The notes beneath the pieces were generated by a model, which ran no database searches, had not been told where the DNA came from, and saw nothing but the letters and a program-made list of their open reading frames with translations. The position numbers and the translations under genes are program-made. From Acidobacteriota bacterium (GTDB lineage Bacteria > Acidobacteriota > Holophagae > Acanthopleuribacterales > Acanthopleuribacteraceae), in the NCBI GenBank assembly GCA_002747255.1, contig PDUC01000005.1:1-35150 (forward strand): a DNA stretch of 35,150 nt. The letters are read 5' to 3'. Below are positions 24,788 through 34,228 of the stretch, piece after piece (within the stretch, counting starts at the first letter, position 1; the number at the start of each line of letters is the position of its first letter).

Positions 24788-27700
24788 ATGAAATTCCAGC
24801 GTCTGTTTACCAAAAAAGGTCAATCGCCCTATGAAGGGATTCCCTTTATATCCCGCTCGTCGGAAATCAGAAATCCGGATGGCACCACTGTTTTCAGAGC
24901 CGAGGATGTTCGTGTTCCGCGATCGTGGTCACAGGTAGCGGTTGACATTCTGGCACAGAAGTACTTCCGCAAAGCGGGTATACCTGCTGTCTTGAAAAAG
25001 ATTTCAGAGAAAGGCGTTCCAAAATGGCTGCGAAGGTCTTCAGTTGAAGATGTGGCATTACAGAAGATGAAAGAGTCTGAGCGCTACATTTCGGAGACCG
25101 ATTCGAGGCAGGTATTTCACCGGTTAGCTGGTTGCTGGACGTATTGGGGTTGGAAACACAAGTACTTCGACTCTGAAGAAGACGCAAAGATTTTTTACGA
25201 TGAATTGTGTTACATGCTGGCAACCCAAATGGTGGCACCCAACTCTCCACAGTGGTTCAACACCGGTTTAAATTGGGCATACGGAATTAATGGACCGGCT
25301 CAGGGCCACTATTACGTCGATCCAAAGACCGAGAAGCTGACCAAAGCAACCGATGCCTATACCCATCCTCAGCCACACGCCTGCTTTATTCAAAGTGTCG
25401 AAGACGATCTGGTCAATGAAAACGGAATTATGGATTTGTGGACGCGGGAAGCTCGACTGTTCAAATACGGCTCAGGTACAGGATCCAATTTCAGTAAAAT
25501 CCGCGGGGCACTTGAACCGCTGTCGGGAGGAGGCTTCTCTTCTGGTTTAATGAGTTTCCTTAAAATAGGTGATCGCGCTGCCGGCGCCATTAAATCGGGC
25601 GGAACCACCCGACGCGCTGCCAAGATGGTTTCCCTGGATCTCGACCATCCTGATATCGTGGACTTCATTGAATGGAAAATGAACGAAGAACAGAAAGTTG
25701 CTGCCATGGTTGCTGGAAGTCGTGCCAGCAAGAAAGCACTCAAGCGGGTTCTCGATGCCTGTTGGTTGGAAGAGAATGCCGAAATCGATCCCAAGAAGAA
25801 CCCCAAACTCAAATTGGCTATTAACCATGCCATTTCCCAGTTCATTCCTCAATCCTACATCCACCGTATCCTTCAATTGGCAAAGCAAAACTTTAGAAAC
25901 ATCCACTTTCCGGAGTACGATGTCAATTGGGAATCGGAAGCCTATGCGACTGTCAGCGGGCAAAATTCCAATAACTCAGTTCGAGTGCCGAACAGCTTCA
26001 TCCACGCGCTCCACAATGAGAGCGATTGGCACTTGACTTCTCGAACCACGGGTGAAAAGTTTAAAACCATTCCAGCCAAGGATCTTTGGGACCGCGTCGC
26101 TTTGGCGGCATGGAGCAGTGCCGATCCCGGCATTCAATTTGACACTACCATCAACGAATGGCACACCTGCCCCAACGATGGTCGTATTAACGCTTCCAAC
26201 CCCTGCTCCGAGTACATGTTCCTCGATGACACGGCCTGCAATCTGGCTTCAATTAACCTGATGAAGTTTTACAATAAAGAGTTAAAACGCTTTGACGTTG
26301 AGAAATTTCAGTACACCTGTCGAGTATGGACGACCGTGTTGGAGCTCTCTGTTCTGATGGCTCAGTTCCCCAGCAGGAAAATCGCTCAGCAGTCCTTTGA
26401 CTTCAGGACACTGGGCCTTGGTTACGCCAATATTGGCGCTCTTTTAATGGTTCAGGGAATTCCCTATCACTCTGATCGAGCCAATGCCATCACGGGAGCG
26501 ATCACTTCCATTATGACCTCCACCGCTTACCTGACATCTACCGAGCTTGCCAAGGAACACGGCCCGTTCAAACGGTATGAAGCCAATAAAGAGGAAATGC
26601 TTCGCGTTATTCGAAACCACCGCAGAGCGGCCTATAATTCCGATAAAGCGGACTATGAAAAGCTGGAAGTCAAGCCGGTTGGTATCGATTCAGGACATTG
26701 TCCTTCCTATTTACTGGAGGCGGCGAAATCAACCTGGGATCGCGCTCTGGAAGGTGGTGAAAAGTACGGCTATCGAAACGCTCAAACAACGGTGCTTGCT
26801 CCCACAGGAACCATTGGTCTGGTAATGGATTGTGATACCACAGGTATCGAACCCGATTTCGCGTTGGTCAAATTCAAAAAACTAGCCGGTGGCGGTTATT
26901 TCAAAATCATTAACCGGGCGGTTCCTCAAGCTCTTGAGAATCTCGGCTACACCGAAAAGCAAATTGTCGATATTACCAATTACTGTAAAGGAACTGGCAG
27001 TCTGAAAGGGGCACCTCATATCAACCACGTTTCTCTTAAAGAAAAGGGTTTCACAGATGATGTGCTCAACAAACTAGAACAACACCTGCCAAGTGTCTTT
27101 GATATTAACTTTGCCTTTAATGCCCACATTTTAGGAGAAGACTTCCTGGCCAAGACTTTGAAGTTGACCAGGGAACAGATTAGTGATTGGAATTTCGATC
27201 TTCTCTCGCATCTTGGTTTTTCCAAAGAGCAGTTCCAGGAAGCCAATGACTACTGTTGCGGAACCATGACCATCGAAGGTGCTCCACACTTAATTAAAGA
27301 GCACTACTCTGTATTCGACTGTGCCAATAAGTGCGGTGTTAAAGGAAAGCGCTTTATTTCCTATGAAGGTCACTTGAACATCATGGCCGCCGCTCAGCCT
27401 TTCCTTTCCGGCGCTATCTCCAAAACCATCAATATGCCCAATGAAGCCAGTGTCACGGATGTCCAGGATGCCTATGAAAAGGCCTGGAACCTGGGCATTA
27501 AAGCCATTGCTCTTTACAGGGATGGATCCAAATTGAGCCAGCCGCTTTCTGTTGTTTCTGATACAGAGGTTATGGAACTCGAGAATATGGAACCCGAATC
27601 CATGAGCGAAAAGGTCAAGCAGACTGCTAAGCAGATGGTTGTACGCAGCCGGGCTGAAAAAGAGGAGTTACCCAATCGAAGAACGGGTTACACCCAAAAA

Positions 27701-28288
27701 GTGGTCATTGGCGGGCACAAACTCTACATTCGAACGGGTGAATACCCCGATGGCCGGCTAGGTGAAATCTTCCTGGATATGCACCGTGAAGGGGCGGCCT
27801 TTAGAAGTGTCATGAACTGCTTTGCCATTGCCGTTTCAATGGGTCTTCAATACGGAGTACCTCTGGAAGAATTCCTCGATGCTTTTGTTTTTACAAAATT
27901 CGAACCATCTGGTCCTGTTGCCGGTCACGATCACATCAAATTTGCCGACTCCGTGATCGATCTGGTTTTCCGTGAGGTTGGCTTGACTTATCTGGCACGA
28001 ACGCAGTATGCCCATGTCAAGCCGGAAAAGAAACCCGCACCTCCGGAAAAAAACGCTCATCTCGATCTCACCGATCTGGAATTCGCTCAGGTGATGAGGT
28101 CGACTGAGAAGGAGTTGACGAAGGATGGAGCTGAAACCTCTGCCGCTCCAAAGAAGTCCCCGAGTGAAATTGCCAGACTCATCGGTTACGAAGGCGATGC
28201 CTGCACAGCTTGTGGGAATTTCACACTTGTGAGAAACGGTACCTGTAAGAAATGCGATACCTGTGGTGAGACAACGGGATGTAGTTGA
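24788..28288 (+). CDS. nrdJ: B12-dependent class II ribonucleotide reductase NrdJ
   Basis: 1166-residue adenosylcobalamin-dependent enzyme that reduces ribonucleotides to deoxyribonucleotides with or without oxygen. [42 protein letters not shown] and [12 protein letters not shown] are the substrate/allosteric blocks. [20 protein letters not shown] carries the active-site Cys-x-Glu, and [20 protein letters not shown] closes the barrel. A TSCPD-like segment (about 960-1065) and a C-terminal zinc-ribbon-like tail with CTAC and CKKCDTC follow, as in the large bacterial NrdJ form. GAGGAG lies about 12 nt before ATG 24788. Control by NrdR is likely from the two boxes upstream. No separate metallocofactor subunit is needed. 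A strong terminator follows. Confidence 0.95.
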   Translation: MKFQRLFTKKGQSPYEGIPFISRSSEIRNPDGTTVFRAEDVRVPRSWSQVAVDILAQKYFRKAGIPAVLKKISEKGVPKWLRRSSVEDVALQKMKESERYISETDSRQVFHRLAGCWTYWGWKHKYFDSEEDAKIFYDELCYMLATQMVAPNSPQWFNTGLNWAYGINGPAQGHYYVDPKTEKLTKATDAYTHPQPHACFIQSVEDDLVNENGIMDLWTREARLFKYGSGTGSNFSKIRGALEPLSGGGFSSGLMSFLKIGDRAAGAIKSGGTTRRAAKMVSLDLDHPDIVDFIEWKMNEEQKVAAMVAGSRASKKALKRVLDACWLEENAEIDPKKNPKLKLAINHAISQFIPQSYIHRILQLAKQNFRNIHFPEYDVNWESEAYATVSGQNSNNSVRVPNSFIHALHNESDWHLTSRTTGEKFKTIPAKDLWDRVALAAWSSADPGIQFDTTINEWHTCPNDGRINASNPCSEYMFLDDTACNLASINLMKFYNKELKRFDVEKFQYTCRVWTTVLELSVLMAQFPSRKIAQQSFDFRTLGLGYANIGALLMVQGIPYHSDRANAITGAITSIMTSTAYLTSTELAKEHGPFKRYEANKEEMLRVIRNHRRAAYNSDKADYEKLEVKPVGIDSGHCPSYLLEAAKSTWDRALEGGEKYGYRNAQTTVLAPTGTIGLVMDCDTTGIEPDFALVKFKKLAGGGYFKIINRAVPQALENLGYTEKQIVDITNYCKGTGSLKGAPHINHVSLKEKGFTDDVLNKLEQHLPSVFDINFAFNAHILGEDFLAKTLKLTREQISDWNFDLLSHLGFSKEQFQEANDYCCGTMTIEGAPHLIKEHYSVFDCANKCGVKGKRFISYEGHLNIMAAAQPFLSGAISKTINMPNEASVTDVQDAYEKAWNLGIKAIALYRDGSKLSQPLSVVSDTEVMELENMEPESMSEKVKQTAKQMVVRSRAEKEELPNRRTGYTQKVVIGGHKLYIRTGEYPDGRLGEIFLDMHREGAAFRSVMNCFAIAVSMGLQYGVPLEEFLDAFVFTKFEPSGPVAGHDHIKFADSVIDLVFREVGLTYLARTQYAHVKPEKKPAPPEKNAHLDLTDLEFAQVMRSTEKELTKDGAETSAAPKKSPSEIARLIGYEGDACTACGNFTLVRNGTCKKCDTCGETTGCS

Positions 28289-28309
28289 GCTAACTGGATA
28301 CACAAAAAA

Positions 28310-28341
28310 GGCTGTCATATAACGTTTGACAGCCTTTTTTT
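28310..28341 (+). terminator. intrinsic terminator of nrdJ
   Basis: GGCTGTCA (28310-28317) pairs perfectly with TGACAGCC (28327-28334), then seven T. It lies 21 bp after the nrdJ stop. A second dyad, CACCCGA/TCGGGTG at 28349-28381, follows without a T-run. Confidence 0.92.
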
Positions 28342-28506
28342 ATTCATGCACCCGAGGTCACACTTGTTCAATTTTCGGGTGTAAGTCAATGAATTACTGA
28401 TTTTAAATACCCATCACGATCAAACATTTGTTATAGTGTGAACAATCAGCTGCTCTGTGAAGATGGAATCCATTTGTAGAGTTGACTGTGTTATGGGTAT
28501 GTCACT

Positions 28507-29547
28507 ATGGAATTTAAAGGTAAAAATATTCTTGTTGTTCGTCTCTCCGCCCTTGGAGATGTCATCCGTACGACACCCACAATTCTAGGGCTTAAGAAAG
28601 CCTATCCCGATTCAAGGATCACCTGGCTGGTTGAAGATTCATCCGCGGGCTTATTTCCCGCGCTTGAAGATATTCCGCTGATCATACTGAGCCGCAAAAA
28701 ACTGAAATCCAGAAATCCATTGGTTGTCCTGGCAGAAATATCGAGGATCGTCAAATTGATTCGAGCTCAACATTTTGATTTGTGCCTGGACTTTCACGGT
28801 ATTCTTAAAAGTGCGTTAATTCCGTATGTTGCTCGTATTCCCATTCGTATTGGTTTTTTACCTAAGGGCAGTAAAGAACATGCGCATTTTTTTTACACAC
28901 ATCGTGTTCCTTTAGAAAATCATCAAATATCACGCTATCTACGCAACTTGAAGTTGCTGGAACCCTATGACCCTTCCATTCAGTTGGAAAGTGTTTCTCT
29001 AAGCCTTTCCGACGAGACTCATCAATGGATTGCCGACATGATGAAGGAAAACCCTCTTCTGCTTATTCCGGGAACCTCCATGTTTGGCAGAAACAAGCAA
29101 TGGCCGGCTGAATCGTGGGCGATGTTGTACAAAAATCTAATTGAGCGGTTTCCTGTTAAATTTGTTTTTGGTCCTGCTGATGATCACTATCGGGAAAGCT
29201 TGAGCCGCTTGTTAAACGGAGATCCTCCGGCACTTCCCCCCTTGAGTATCCCCGAACTTGGACAGGCCTTGACCCATTCAAGGCTTGTGGTTGTTTGCGA
29301 CACCGGTCCTATGCACCTTGGGTCCATTCTGCGCGTGCCTTTATTGGCTCTGATGGGACCTTCGGATCCCGTCTTAGCCCAACCTCTTTTAGATAAAAAC
29401 GCTCACCCCCGATCCTCTATTTTTGTTCCTGATGTCCCTTGTGCCCCTTGTAGGAATCGTTCTTGCAAAGAATTGATCTGTCAGACTTTCACCAAGCCAA
29501 AAGATGTGTTTGATCGAATCGTCTTGGCATGTGGAGACACGGGGTAA
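28507..29547 (+). CDS. GT9 glycosyltransferase, heptosyltransferase I-like
   Basis: 346-residue family-9 glycosyltransferase with GT-B fold, predicted to add heptose to the LPS inner core at the cytoplasmic face of the inner membrane. The N-terminal motif is VRLSALGDVIRTTP. DLCLDFHGILKSALIP matches the WaaC-type acceptor region. The C-terminal donor site holds VVCDTGPMHLGSIL and LLALMGPSDP, and a Cys cluster (CAPCRNRSC) follows as is common in GT9. No good Shine-Dalgarno is seen before ATG 28507. It is followed after 4 bp by a second GT9 gene. Which heptose or other sugar is used is not determined. Confidence 0.88.
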   Translation: MEFKGKNILVVRLSALGDVIRTTPTILGLKKAYPDSRITWLVEDSSAGLFPALEDIPLIILSRKKLKSRNPLVVLAEISRIVKLIRAQHFDLCLDFHGILKSALIPYVARIPIRIGFLPKGSKEHAHFFYTHRVPLENHQISRYLRNLKLLEPYDPSIQLESVSLSLSDETHQWIADMMKENPLLLIPGTSMFGRNKQWPAESWAMLYKNLIERFPVKFVFGPADDHYRESLSRLLNGDPPALPPLSIPELGQALTHSRLVVVCDTGPMHLGSILRVPLLALMGPSDPVLAQPLLDKNAHPRSSIFVPDVPCAPCRNRSCKELICQTFTKPKDVFDRIVLACGDTG

Positions 29548-29551
29548 TCGC

Positions 29552-30634
29552 ATGAAAAAAAACAAAATATTAATCAGAATGTCAAATTGGGTTGGCGATT
29601 TCATTATGAATATACCGGCTGCGGAACTCATACGAAGGACCTATCCGGAAGCGGAGATTCATTGGATTGGTCGACCCTATTTACGCGAGTTGAGTATCTT
29701 TCGATCGGATCTCTACGATCAGTACATCGAATTTGACGATAAAGGCGAACTTCGTCCCGTCAACAAACTCATTTCGTTTGCCGTGAATTTGAGACACCAG
29801 AAATACGATAAAGCCTTTATTTTTACTTCCCATATCAAAGGGGCACTCATTTCGTGGCTGGGCAGAGTTCCCGTGCGAATTGGCTATGCAAAGTCCTTTT
29901 TTTCTTTCCTTTATACGGACCATGAAATACGCAACAGTCCAACGGCGGGTAAAGACGACTTTATTTCCATGTACCTGGAACTTTTGAAGAAAGATCAAAT
30001 CGATATCAGTCAAGCCAGACTGCCAAAGCTCAATAAAGTTGTGGGTCTTGAACAACAGGTTACGGAAACGTTTATCAGGGGAAAACAGGCACCCTTTCTG
30101 CTCATTCACGCCGGTGCGGCCTCCAGCAGCGCTAAAAGGTGGCTGCCTGAGCGTTTTGCCGAAGTGGCGGATCGCTTTCACAAAGAAACAGGTGGCACCA
30201 GTATCCTGATCGGGGTGCAGAGCGAAGCCGACATCAATAGAGAACTTATCAACGCACAGAAATACCCGGAAAGCACTTTGAATCTGGTAGGGCGGACCTC
30301 TCTGAAGCAGGCCATTGTACTGACAAGTACATGTCAATACGTTTTATCAAACGATTCGGGGTTCATGCACATTGCAGCTGCCTATGGCATACCCAGCGTT
30401 GCTGTCTTTGGCCCTACCGATCCCGCATTCTCTACTTATGGCAAAGCGAGGAATTTTTCAAGTGAAGTTGAGTGTTCGCCTTGTCATCTCAAGAAGTGTC
30501 CAAAGGCACATGAGTGCATGAAAGAAATTAAGGTCGATCGAGTTTGGCATGAAGGCTTATTGCCTCTTATTCGATCTGAAGAAAAGACGGTTTTTGAAAC
30601 CAATTACAAGGAATCAAAGACGGGAGTTGTTTAA
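29552..30634 (+). CDS. waaF: GT9 glycosyltransferase, heptosyltransferase II (WaaF)-like
   Basis: 360-residue family-9 enzyme. IRMSNWVGDFIMNIPA is the WaaF-type N-terminus (normally VRxPNWxGD), LIHAGAASSSAKRWLPERFA is the usual GT9 mid-domain block, and LSNDSGFMHIAAAYGIPSVA plus VFGPTDP form the ADP-heptose site. ECSPCHLKKCPKAHECM is the family Cys cluster. It starts with ATG 29552, 4 bp after the previous stop; the frame is open upstream but only inside the preceding gene. The pair probably acts in sequence on the LPS inner core. Confidence 0.88.
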   Translation: MKKNKILIRMSNWVGDFIMNIPAAELIRRTYPEAEIHWIGRPYLRELSIFRSDLYDQYIEFDDKGELRPVNKLISFAVNLRHQKYDKAFIFTSHIKGALISWLGRVPVRIGYAKSFFSFLYTDHEIRNSPTAGKDDFISMYLELLKKDQIDISQARLPKLNKVVGLEQQVTETFIRGKQAPFLLIHAGAASSSAKRWLPERFAEVADRFHKETGGTSILIGVQSEADINRELINAQKYPESTLNLVGRTSLKQAIVLTSTCQYVLSNDSGFMHIAAAYGIPSVAVFGPTDPAFSTYGKARNFSSEVECSPCHLKKCPKAHECMKEIKVDRVWHEGLLPLIRSEEKTVFETNYKESKTGVV

Positions 30635-30692
30635 CTGAAACCTTCGTTGTCGATGGAGTGGATACCTGAATTTTAAAATGGAGCATTGAGAT

Positions 30693-31304
30693 ATGGAAAA
30701 AGCCAATCTTTTCATTGTTACGGCCCCGTCTGGAGCGGGAAAGACAACACTTTTAAAGAGGCTCTTGCGCGACATTGATAATTTGATTTTCTCTGTAAGC
30801 TATACCACTCGACCACCCAGAGATGGAGAAAGACATGGCCGGGATTATTTTTTCTCAACAGTGAAAGAATTCAAAGAACTGCGCGACCGTGGTGAGTTTC
30901 TTGAATGGGCCGAAGTGCATGGCAACTACTACGCAACATCCCGATCCTTTGTGATGTCACATATCAAAAAGGGCATAGATGTTGTTCTTGATATCGATGT
31001 GGCGGGTGCTGAACAGGTTCGCCAAAAAATGAAGGATGCCCTTTCTATCTTTATTGTACCTCCTAGTTTAGAGGCTCTCAGAGAAAGACTTGTCAACAGA
31101 AATAAAGACACAACAGAGGTTATTGAAAGAAGGCTGGCCAACGCTTCTAGTGAGCTCAAAATGGCTCGTGACTTTAACTTCATCCTGGTTAACGATGATC
31201 TGGATCGGTGTTATGCCAATCTGAAATCGGTTTTCTTGGTATCGAGGTTAAAAAAAGAACAAACAGTGAGAAAGATACAGCGAATGATTGAAAATTATTC
31301 CTGA
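30693..31304 (+). CDS. gmk: guanylate kinase
   Basis: 203-residue enzyme converting GMP and ATP to GDP and ADP. P-loop APSGAGKTTL at about 10-19, GMP-binding SVSYTTRPPRDGERHGRDYF, then FLEWAEVHGNYYAT and LDIDVAGAEQVR. Length is typical. It starts 58 bp after the GT9 gene and precedes rpoZ and coaBC, a conserved bacterial gene order. Confidence 0.96.
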   Translation: MEKANLFIVTAPSGAGKTTLLKRLLRDIDNLIFSVSYTTRPPRDGERHGRDYFFSTVKEFKELRDRGEFLEWAEVHGNYYATSRSFVMSHIKKGIDVVLDIDVAGAEQVRQKMKDALSIFIVPPSLEALRERLVNRNKDTTEVIERRLANASSELKMARDFNFILVNDDLDRCYANLKSVFLVSRLKKEQTVRKIQRMIENYS

Positions 31305-31371
31305 GTGTGTAAGATAAAGGGTTCCACGCACGTTTGTGCCCAGCGAAACACAGTAAAAGAGAGAATAATTC

Positions 31372-31578
31372 ATGATTGTTTCAAGCGAAATAAGAAGTAA
31401 GTACCGAATGATTGTACTGGCAGGTAAAAGAGTTGCTCAATTACAACAGGGAGCAACACCGCGAGTTGAAGGCATGTCCGATCAAAAGCCCACTCGAATT
31501 GCCATGGCAGAAATTGCTGCCGGGAAAATAGGATTCAGTGAGATAGAAGAATACGCCGACAAGCAGACATTGAGCTGA
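31372..31578 (+). CDS. rpoZ: RNA polymerase omega subunit
   Basis: 68-residue omega subunit, which helps fold and hold the beta' subunit. IRSKYRMIVLAGKRVAQLQQ and the TRIAMAEIAAGKI block are the conserved omega helices. Position between gmk and coaBC supports the call. AGAGAG precedes ATG 31372 at about 9 nt. Confidence 0.92.
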   Translation: MIVSSEIRSKYRMIVLAGKRVAQLQQGATPRVEGMSDQKPTRIAMAEIAAGKIGFSEIEEYADKQTLS

Positions 31579-31587
31579 TCAGGTTTG

Positions 31588-32790
31588 ATGGACGATAAGA
31601 AGTCAAAAGCTATTGGACTCGCCGTCTGTGGAGGCATTGCTGCCTATAAAGCAGCTGAATTAGCCAGCTTACTAGTCAAGCAGGGTTATTGCGTTTATCC
31701 CATCATGACGCCTTCCGCTACCGATTTTTTGGGGCCTTTAACCCTTGAAGCGCTTACGGGTAATAAAGTATTCATTTCATACCAAGACGCTCGAGAGCCA
31801 GGAGGAATGGACCATATCCATCTTGCTAAACTGCTGGATCTTCTGGTAATTGCGCCTTTAACAGCCAATACCGCTTCCAAACTGGCTCATGGTATGGCCG
31901 ATCACTTCCTGGGTGCAGCTTATCTCGCTTATCGCGGCCCCACTTTGGCTTGCCCTGCTATGAACACGGCTATGCTGGAACACCCTGCGAGCGTGCGTAA
32001 CCTGAACATACTGGAGAATGACGGTGTTCAAATGTGCATGGGTGAGTCCGGATTGTTAGCATGTGGTGACGTTGGAATGGGCCGTATGGCAGAGCCCAAA
32101 GTGATTGTCGAGTTTATTCAGCAAATTTTGAGTCCCAAAATACCCGAGCTCTTTGGAAAAAAGGTACTCATTAATACAGGTCCTACGATAGAAGACATAG
32201 ATCCTGTTCGGTTTTTATCCAACAGGAGCACTGGGAAAATGGGGTTTGCCCTGGCAAAGGCATTCAAGAATGCGGGAGCTGATGTTACCTGTGTTCATGG
32301 CCCCGTTCATGTTGAACCACCCACGGGTGTGGAACTGATTGCGGTTCGATCTGCGGGGCAGATGGCTGAACAGTGTTTGGCTATCGCACATCAAGCCGAT
32401 ATTGTTGTGCTGACGGCAGCCGTGGCGGATTTTTCACCTCGCCAATCGGAACAGAAGATCAAGAAAAACAGCTTTGACGGGCAACTTAAACTGGAACCTA
32501 CGATCGATATTCTGAAAACCATAGGAGCCAGAAAGAAGTCTTCTCAAATTGTGGCCGGCTTTGCAGCCGAAACTCAAAATGTAGAGGCTTATGCCAAGTT
32601 AAAACTGAAACAGAAAAATATCGATCTCATCTTTTCAAATGATGTATCAGACCGCCGCTTCGGGTTTGCATCCGATGAAAATACCATCGTGGCCTTCACC
32701 AGGAATGGAGCGACGATCCAATTTCCTCCCGAAAAAAAGGAATCACTGGCAATTGACATGGTTCATTTCATATGTGAAGAGTTTTTATAA
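31588..32790 (+). CDS. coaBC: bifunctional phosphopantothenoylcysteine synthetase/decarboxylase CoaBC
   Basis: 400-residue coenzyme A biosynthesis enzyme. The N-terminal FMN-binding CoaC half decarboxylates phosphopantothenoylcysteine: AVCGGIAAYKAAELASLL, the active-site His in MDHIHLAK, PAMNTAMLEHP and LLACGDVGMGRMAEP with the active Cys. The C-terminal CoaB half ligates cysteine: INTGPTIEDIDPVRFLSNRS followed by TGKMGFALA, then VLTAAVADFSP and KIKKN with the reactive lysine. I use ATG 31588 rather than the adjacent in-frame TTG at 31585. It starts 9 bp after rpoZ. Confidence 0.95.
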   Translation: MDDKKSKAIGLAVCGGIAAYKAAELASLLVKQGYCVYPIMTPSATDFLGPLTLEALTGNKVFISYQDAREPGGMDHIHLAKLLDLLVIAPLTANTASKLAHGMADHFLGAAYLAYRGPTLACPAMNTAMLEHPASVRNLNILENDGVQMCMGESGLLACGDVGMGRMAEPKVIVEFIQQILSPKIPELFGKKVLINTGPTIEDIDPVRFLSNRSTGKMGFALAKAFKNAGADVTCVHGPVHVEPPTGVELIAVRSAGQMAEQCLAIAHQADIVVLTAAVADFSPRQSEQKIKKNSFDGQLKLEPTIDILKTIGARKKSSQIVAGFAAETQNVEAYAKLKLKQKNIDLIFSNDVSDRRFGFASDENTIVAFTRNGATIQFPPEKKESLAIDMVHFICEEFL

Positions 32791-32865
32791 AACCGAAAAC
32801 CAACATTATTCTATGGCTAGTATCACCCATGCGTTGGTTTTTTTCAAAAAACCGGGTATTCCTGT

Positions 32866-32895
32866 AAAAACGGGATGCCTGCAGCAGGCATCCCG
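32866..32895 (-). terminator. terminator for the DUF1501 gene, possibly bidirectional
   Basis: An 11-bp perfect stem, CGGGATGCCTG (32871-32881) with CAGGCATCCCG (32885-32895), loop CAG. On the minus strand it is followed by five T (32866-32870) and ends the DUF1501/DUF1800 transcript. On the plus strand it lies 80 bp after coaBC but is followed only by GTGGTTTTGG, so termination there would be weaker. Confidence 0.8.
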
Positions 32896-32971
32896 GTGGT
32901 TTTGGAACAGCGTGTCAGAGCTACCCCGACAAGTTCCATCGGGATGGCTTGTGTTAAAGTCACTTTTGGGG

Positions 32972-34219
32972 TTAAAAAATACCCAGAGGAGAGTAGCTGT
33001 GTTCCGGAATGATGTTCTGTAATGCCGTTGAGCTGACACCTAGGTGCGTGGCCATAATTTCCCAGTAGATATCCCTGAAATCGCTTACCCAGTTTAAATC
33101 GTCACCGAGGTAGAGATTCTCTTCCTCCAGGCCAGGCCAGGCTCCGCCCATCAGGACATCGCCATTGACGTTGTGATTCATGACCATAGCGACGCCGCCA
33201 GTTCCATGATCGGTTCCCGCAGAATCGTTTTCGTAGGCTCTCCTGCCGAATTCTGTGATCACCAGAACGAGAGTCTGACTCATTAAGCTGCCCATATCGG
33301 TATAGAAGGCGGCCATAGACGAGGCTAAATCAGCGAGAAGATCTTCGTGTTTATTAACCTGCTGAGCGTGAGTGTCGTGGCCATTCATGTCGATGGTAGC
33401 GACCTCAATATCCAATACAGTGGGTGTATCTTTGAGCATTTGAGCGGCGTGCATAACATTCCTGCCAAGAGTGGTATCTGGATATTCAGCATTGTTATCG
33501 GGTACATATTCGTCTAAATTCCGGTTGGAAAAGCTTTCTACCATTTGAAAGATAGCCCCTCCTGTATCATACAGCAACTCGTTATTTGACGTTGAAGTCA
33601 GGTCGTGAATTTGTTCCAGAATGTTCTGAAGGTCACCTGGAGGAAGATCATTACCCTGCAGCGTATCGTCTCCTACTTGCATGGTGCCGAAATTTGTGCT
33701 GGTGGGAATGGGTATGTCGCCCATCATACTTTGAGGAGATGTTGAACCAACGCAAACACCTCGAATGACTCCGGGGCCGGTTGTGTTCTGGAAATACCGG
33801 TTCAGCCAGCCCTGCAGAAGGGTGTTCCCGGGAACGGCCGTTTCCAGAAAGGCCATCGACTCAAAATGAGATCGATCGGGATTGGGATATCCCACACAGT
33901 GAATAAAACTCAAATGACCCGCCGCATGAATGGGCTGAAGTGGGGCCAGCTGAGGATGAAGGCCGAAATGATTGTGACTGGTAGGCAGGATATCGGCCAT
34001 GGGGATGTGGATGTTGGGGCGAAGGCTCTGATAGAGCGCGTATTGGGACGCTTCAATTGGAATGACCGTATTCAAACCATCGTTTCCGCCTCTCTGGAAG
34101 ATAACGAGAAGTTTGTTCCCATTGCTTCTGGGTGCGGTGGGGGCAGCTTGAGAATGGAGTCCCAAACCGCTCATGGCGGAACCTGCCGCCAGCATTTTCA
34201 TAAAGTCTCTTCTTTTCAT
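32972..34219 (-). CDS. DUF1501 family secreted protein
   Basis: 415 residues with a Tat-type signal peptide (KRRDFMKMLAAGSAMSGLGL). DUF1501 proteins are distant relatives of the sulfatase/alkaline phosphatase fold with unknown activity. Family blocks seen: VIFQRGGNDGLNTVIPI, RSHFESMAFLE, ATIDMNGHDTH, VLVITEFGRR and GTDHGTGGVAMVM, with Asp/His residues placed like metal ligands. It starts 9 bp after the DUF1800 stop, with GGAGG in between, so both are co-expressed. This pair is common in Planctomycetota, Myxococcota and Acidobacteriota. Confidence 0.9.
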   Translation of the reverse strand: MKRRDFMKMLAAGSAMSGLGLHSQAAPTAPRSNGNKLLVIFQRGGNDGLNTVIPIEASQYALYQSLRPNIHIPMADILPTSHNHFGLHPQLAPLQPIHAAGHLSFIHCVGYPNPDRSHFESMAFLETAVPGNTLLQGWLNRYFQNTTGPGVIRGVCVGSTSPQSMMGDIPIPTSTNFGTMQVGDDTLQGNDLPPGDLQNILEQIHDLTSTSNNELLYDTGGAIFQMVESFSNRNLDEYVPDNNAEYPDTTLGRNVMHAAQMLKDTPTVLDIEVATIDMNGHDTHAQQVNKHEDLLADLASSMAAFYTDMGSLMSQTLVLVITEFGRRAYENDSAGTDHGTGGVAMVMNHNVNGDVLMGGAWPGLEEENLYLGDDLNWVSDFRDIYWEIMATHLGVSSTALQNIIPEHSYSPLGIF

Positions 34220-34228
34220 GATTTCCTC

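Noticed and set aside
29681-30337. 218-residue minus-strand ORF opposite the second GT9 gene
   Set aside because: Overlaps a clear waaF-like gene and has no recognisable motif.
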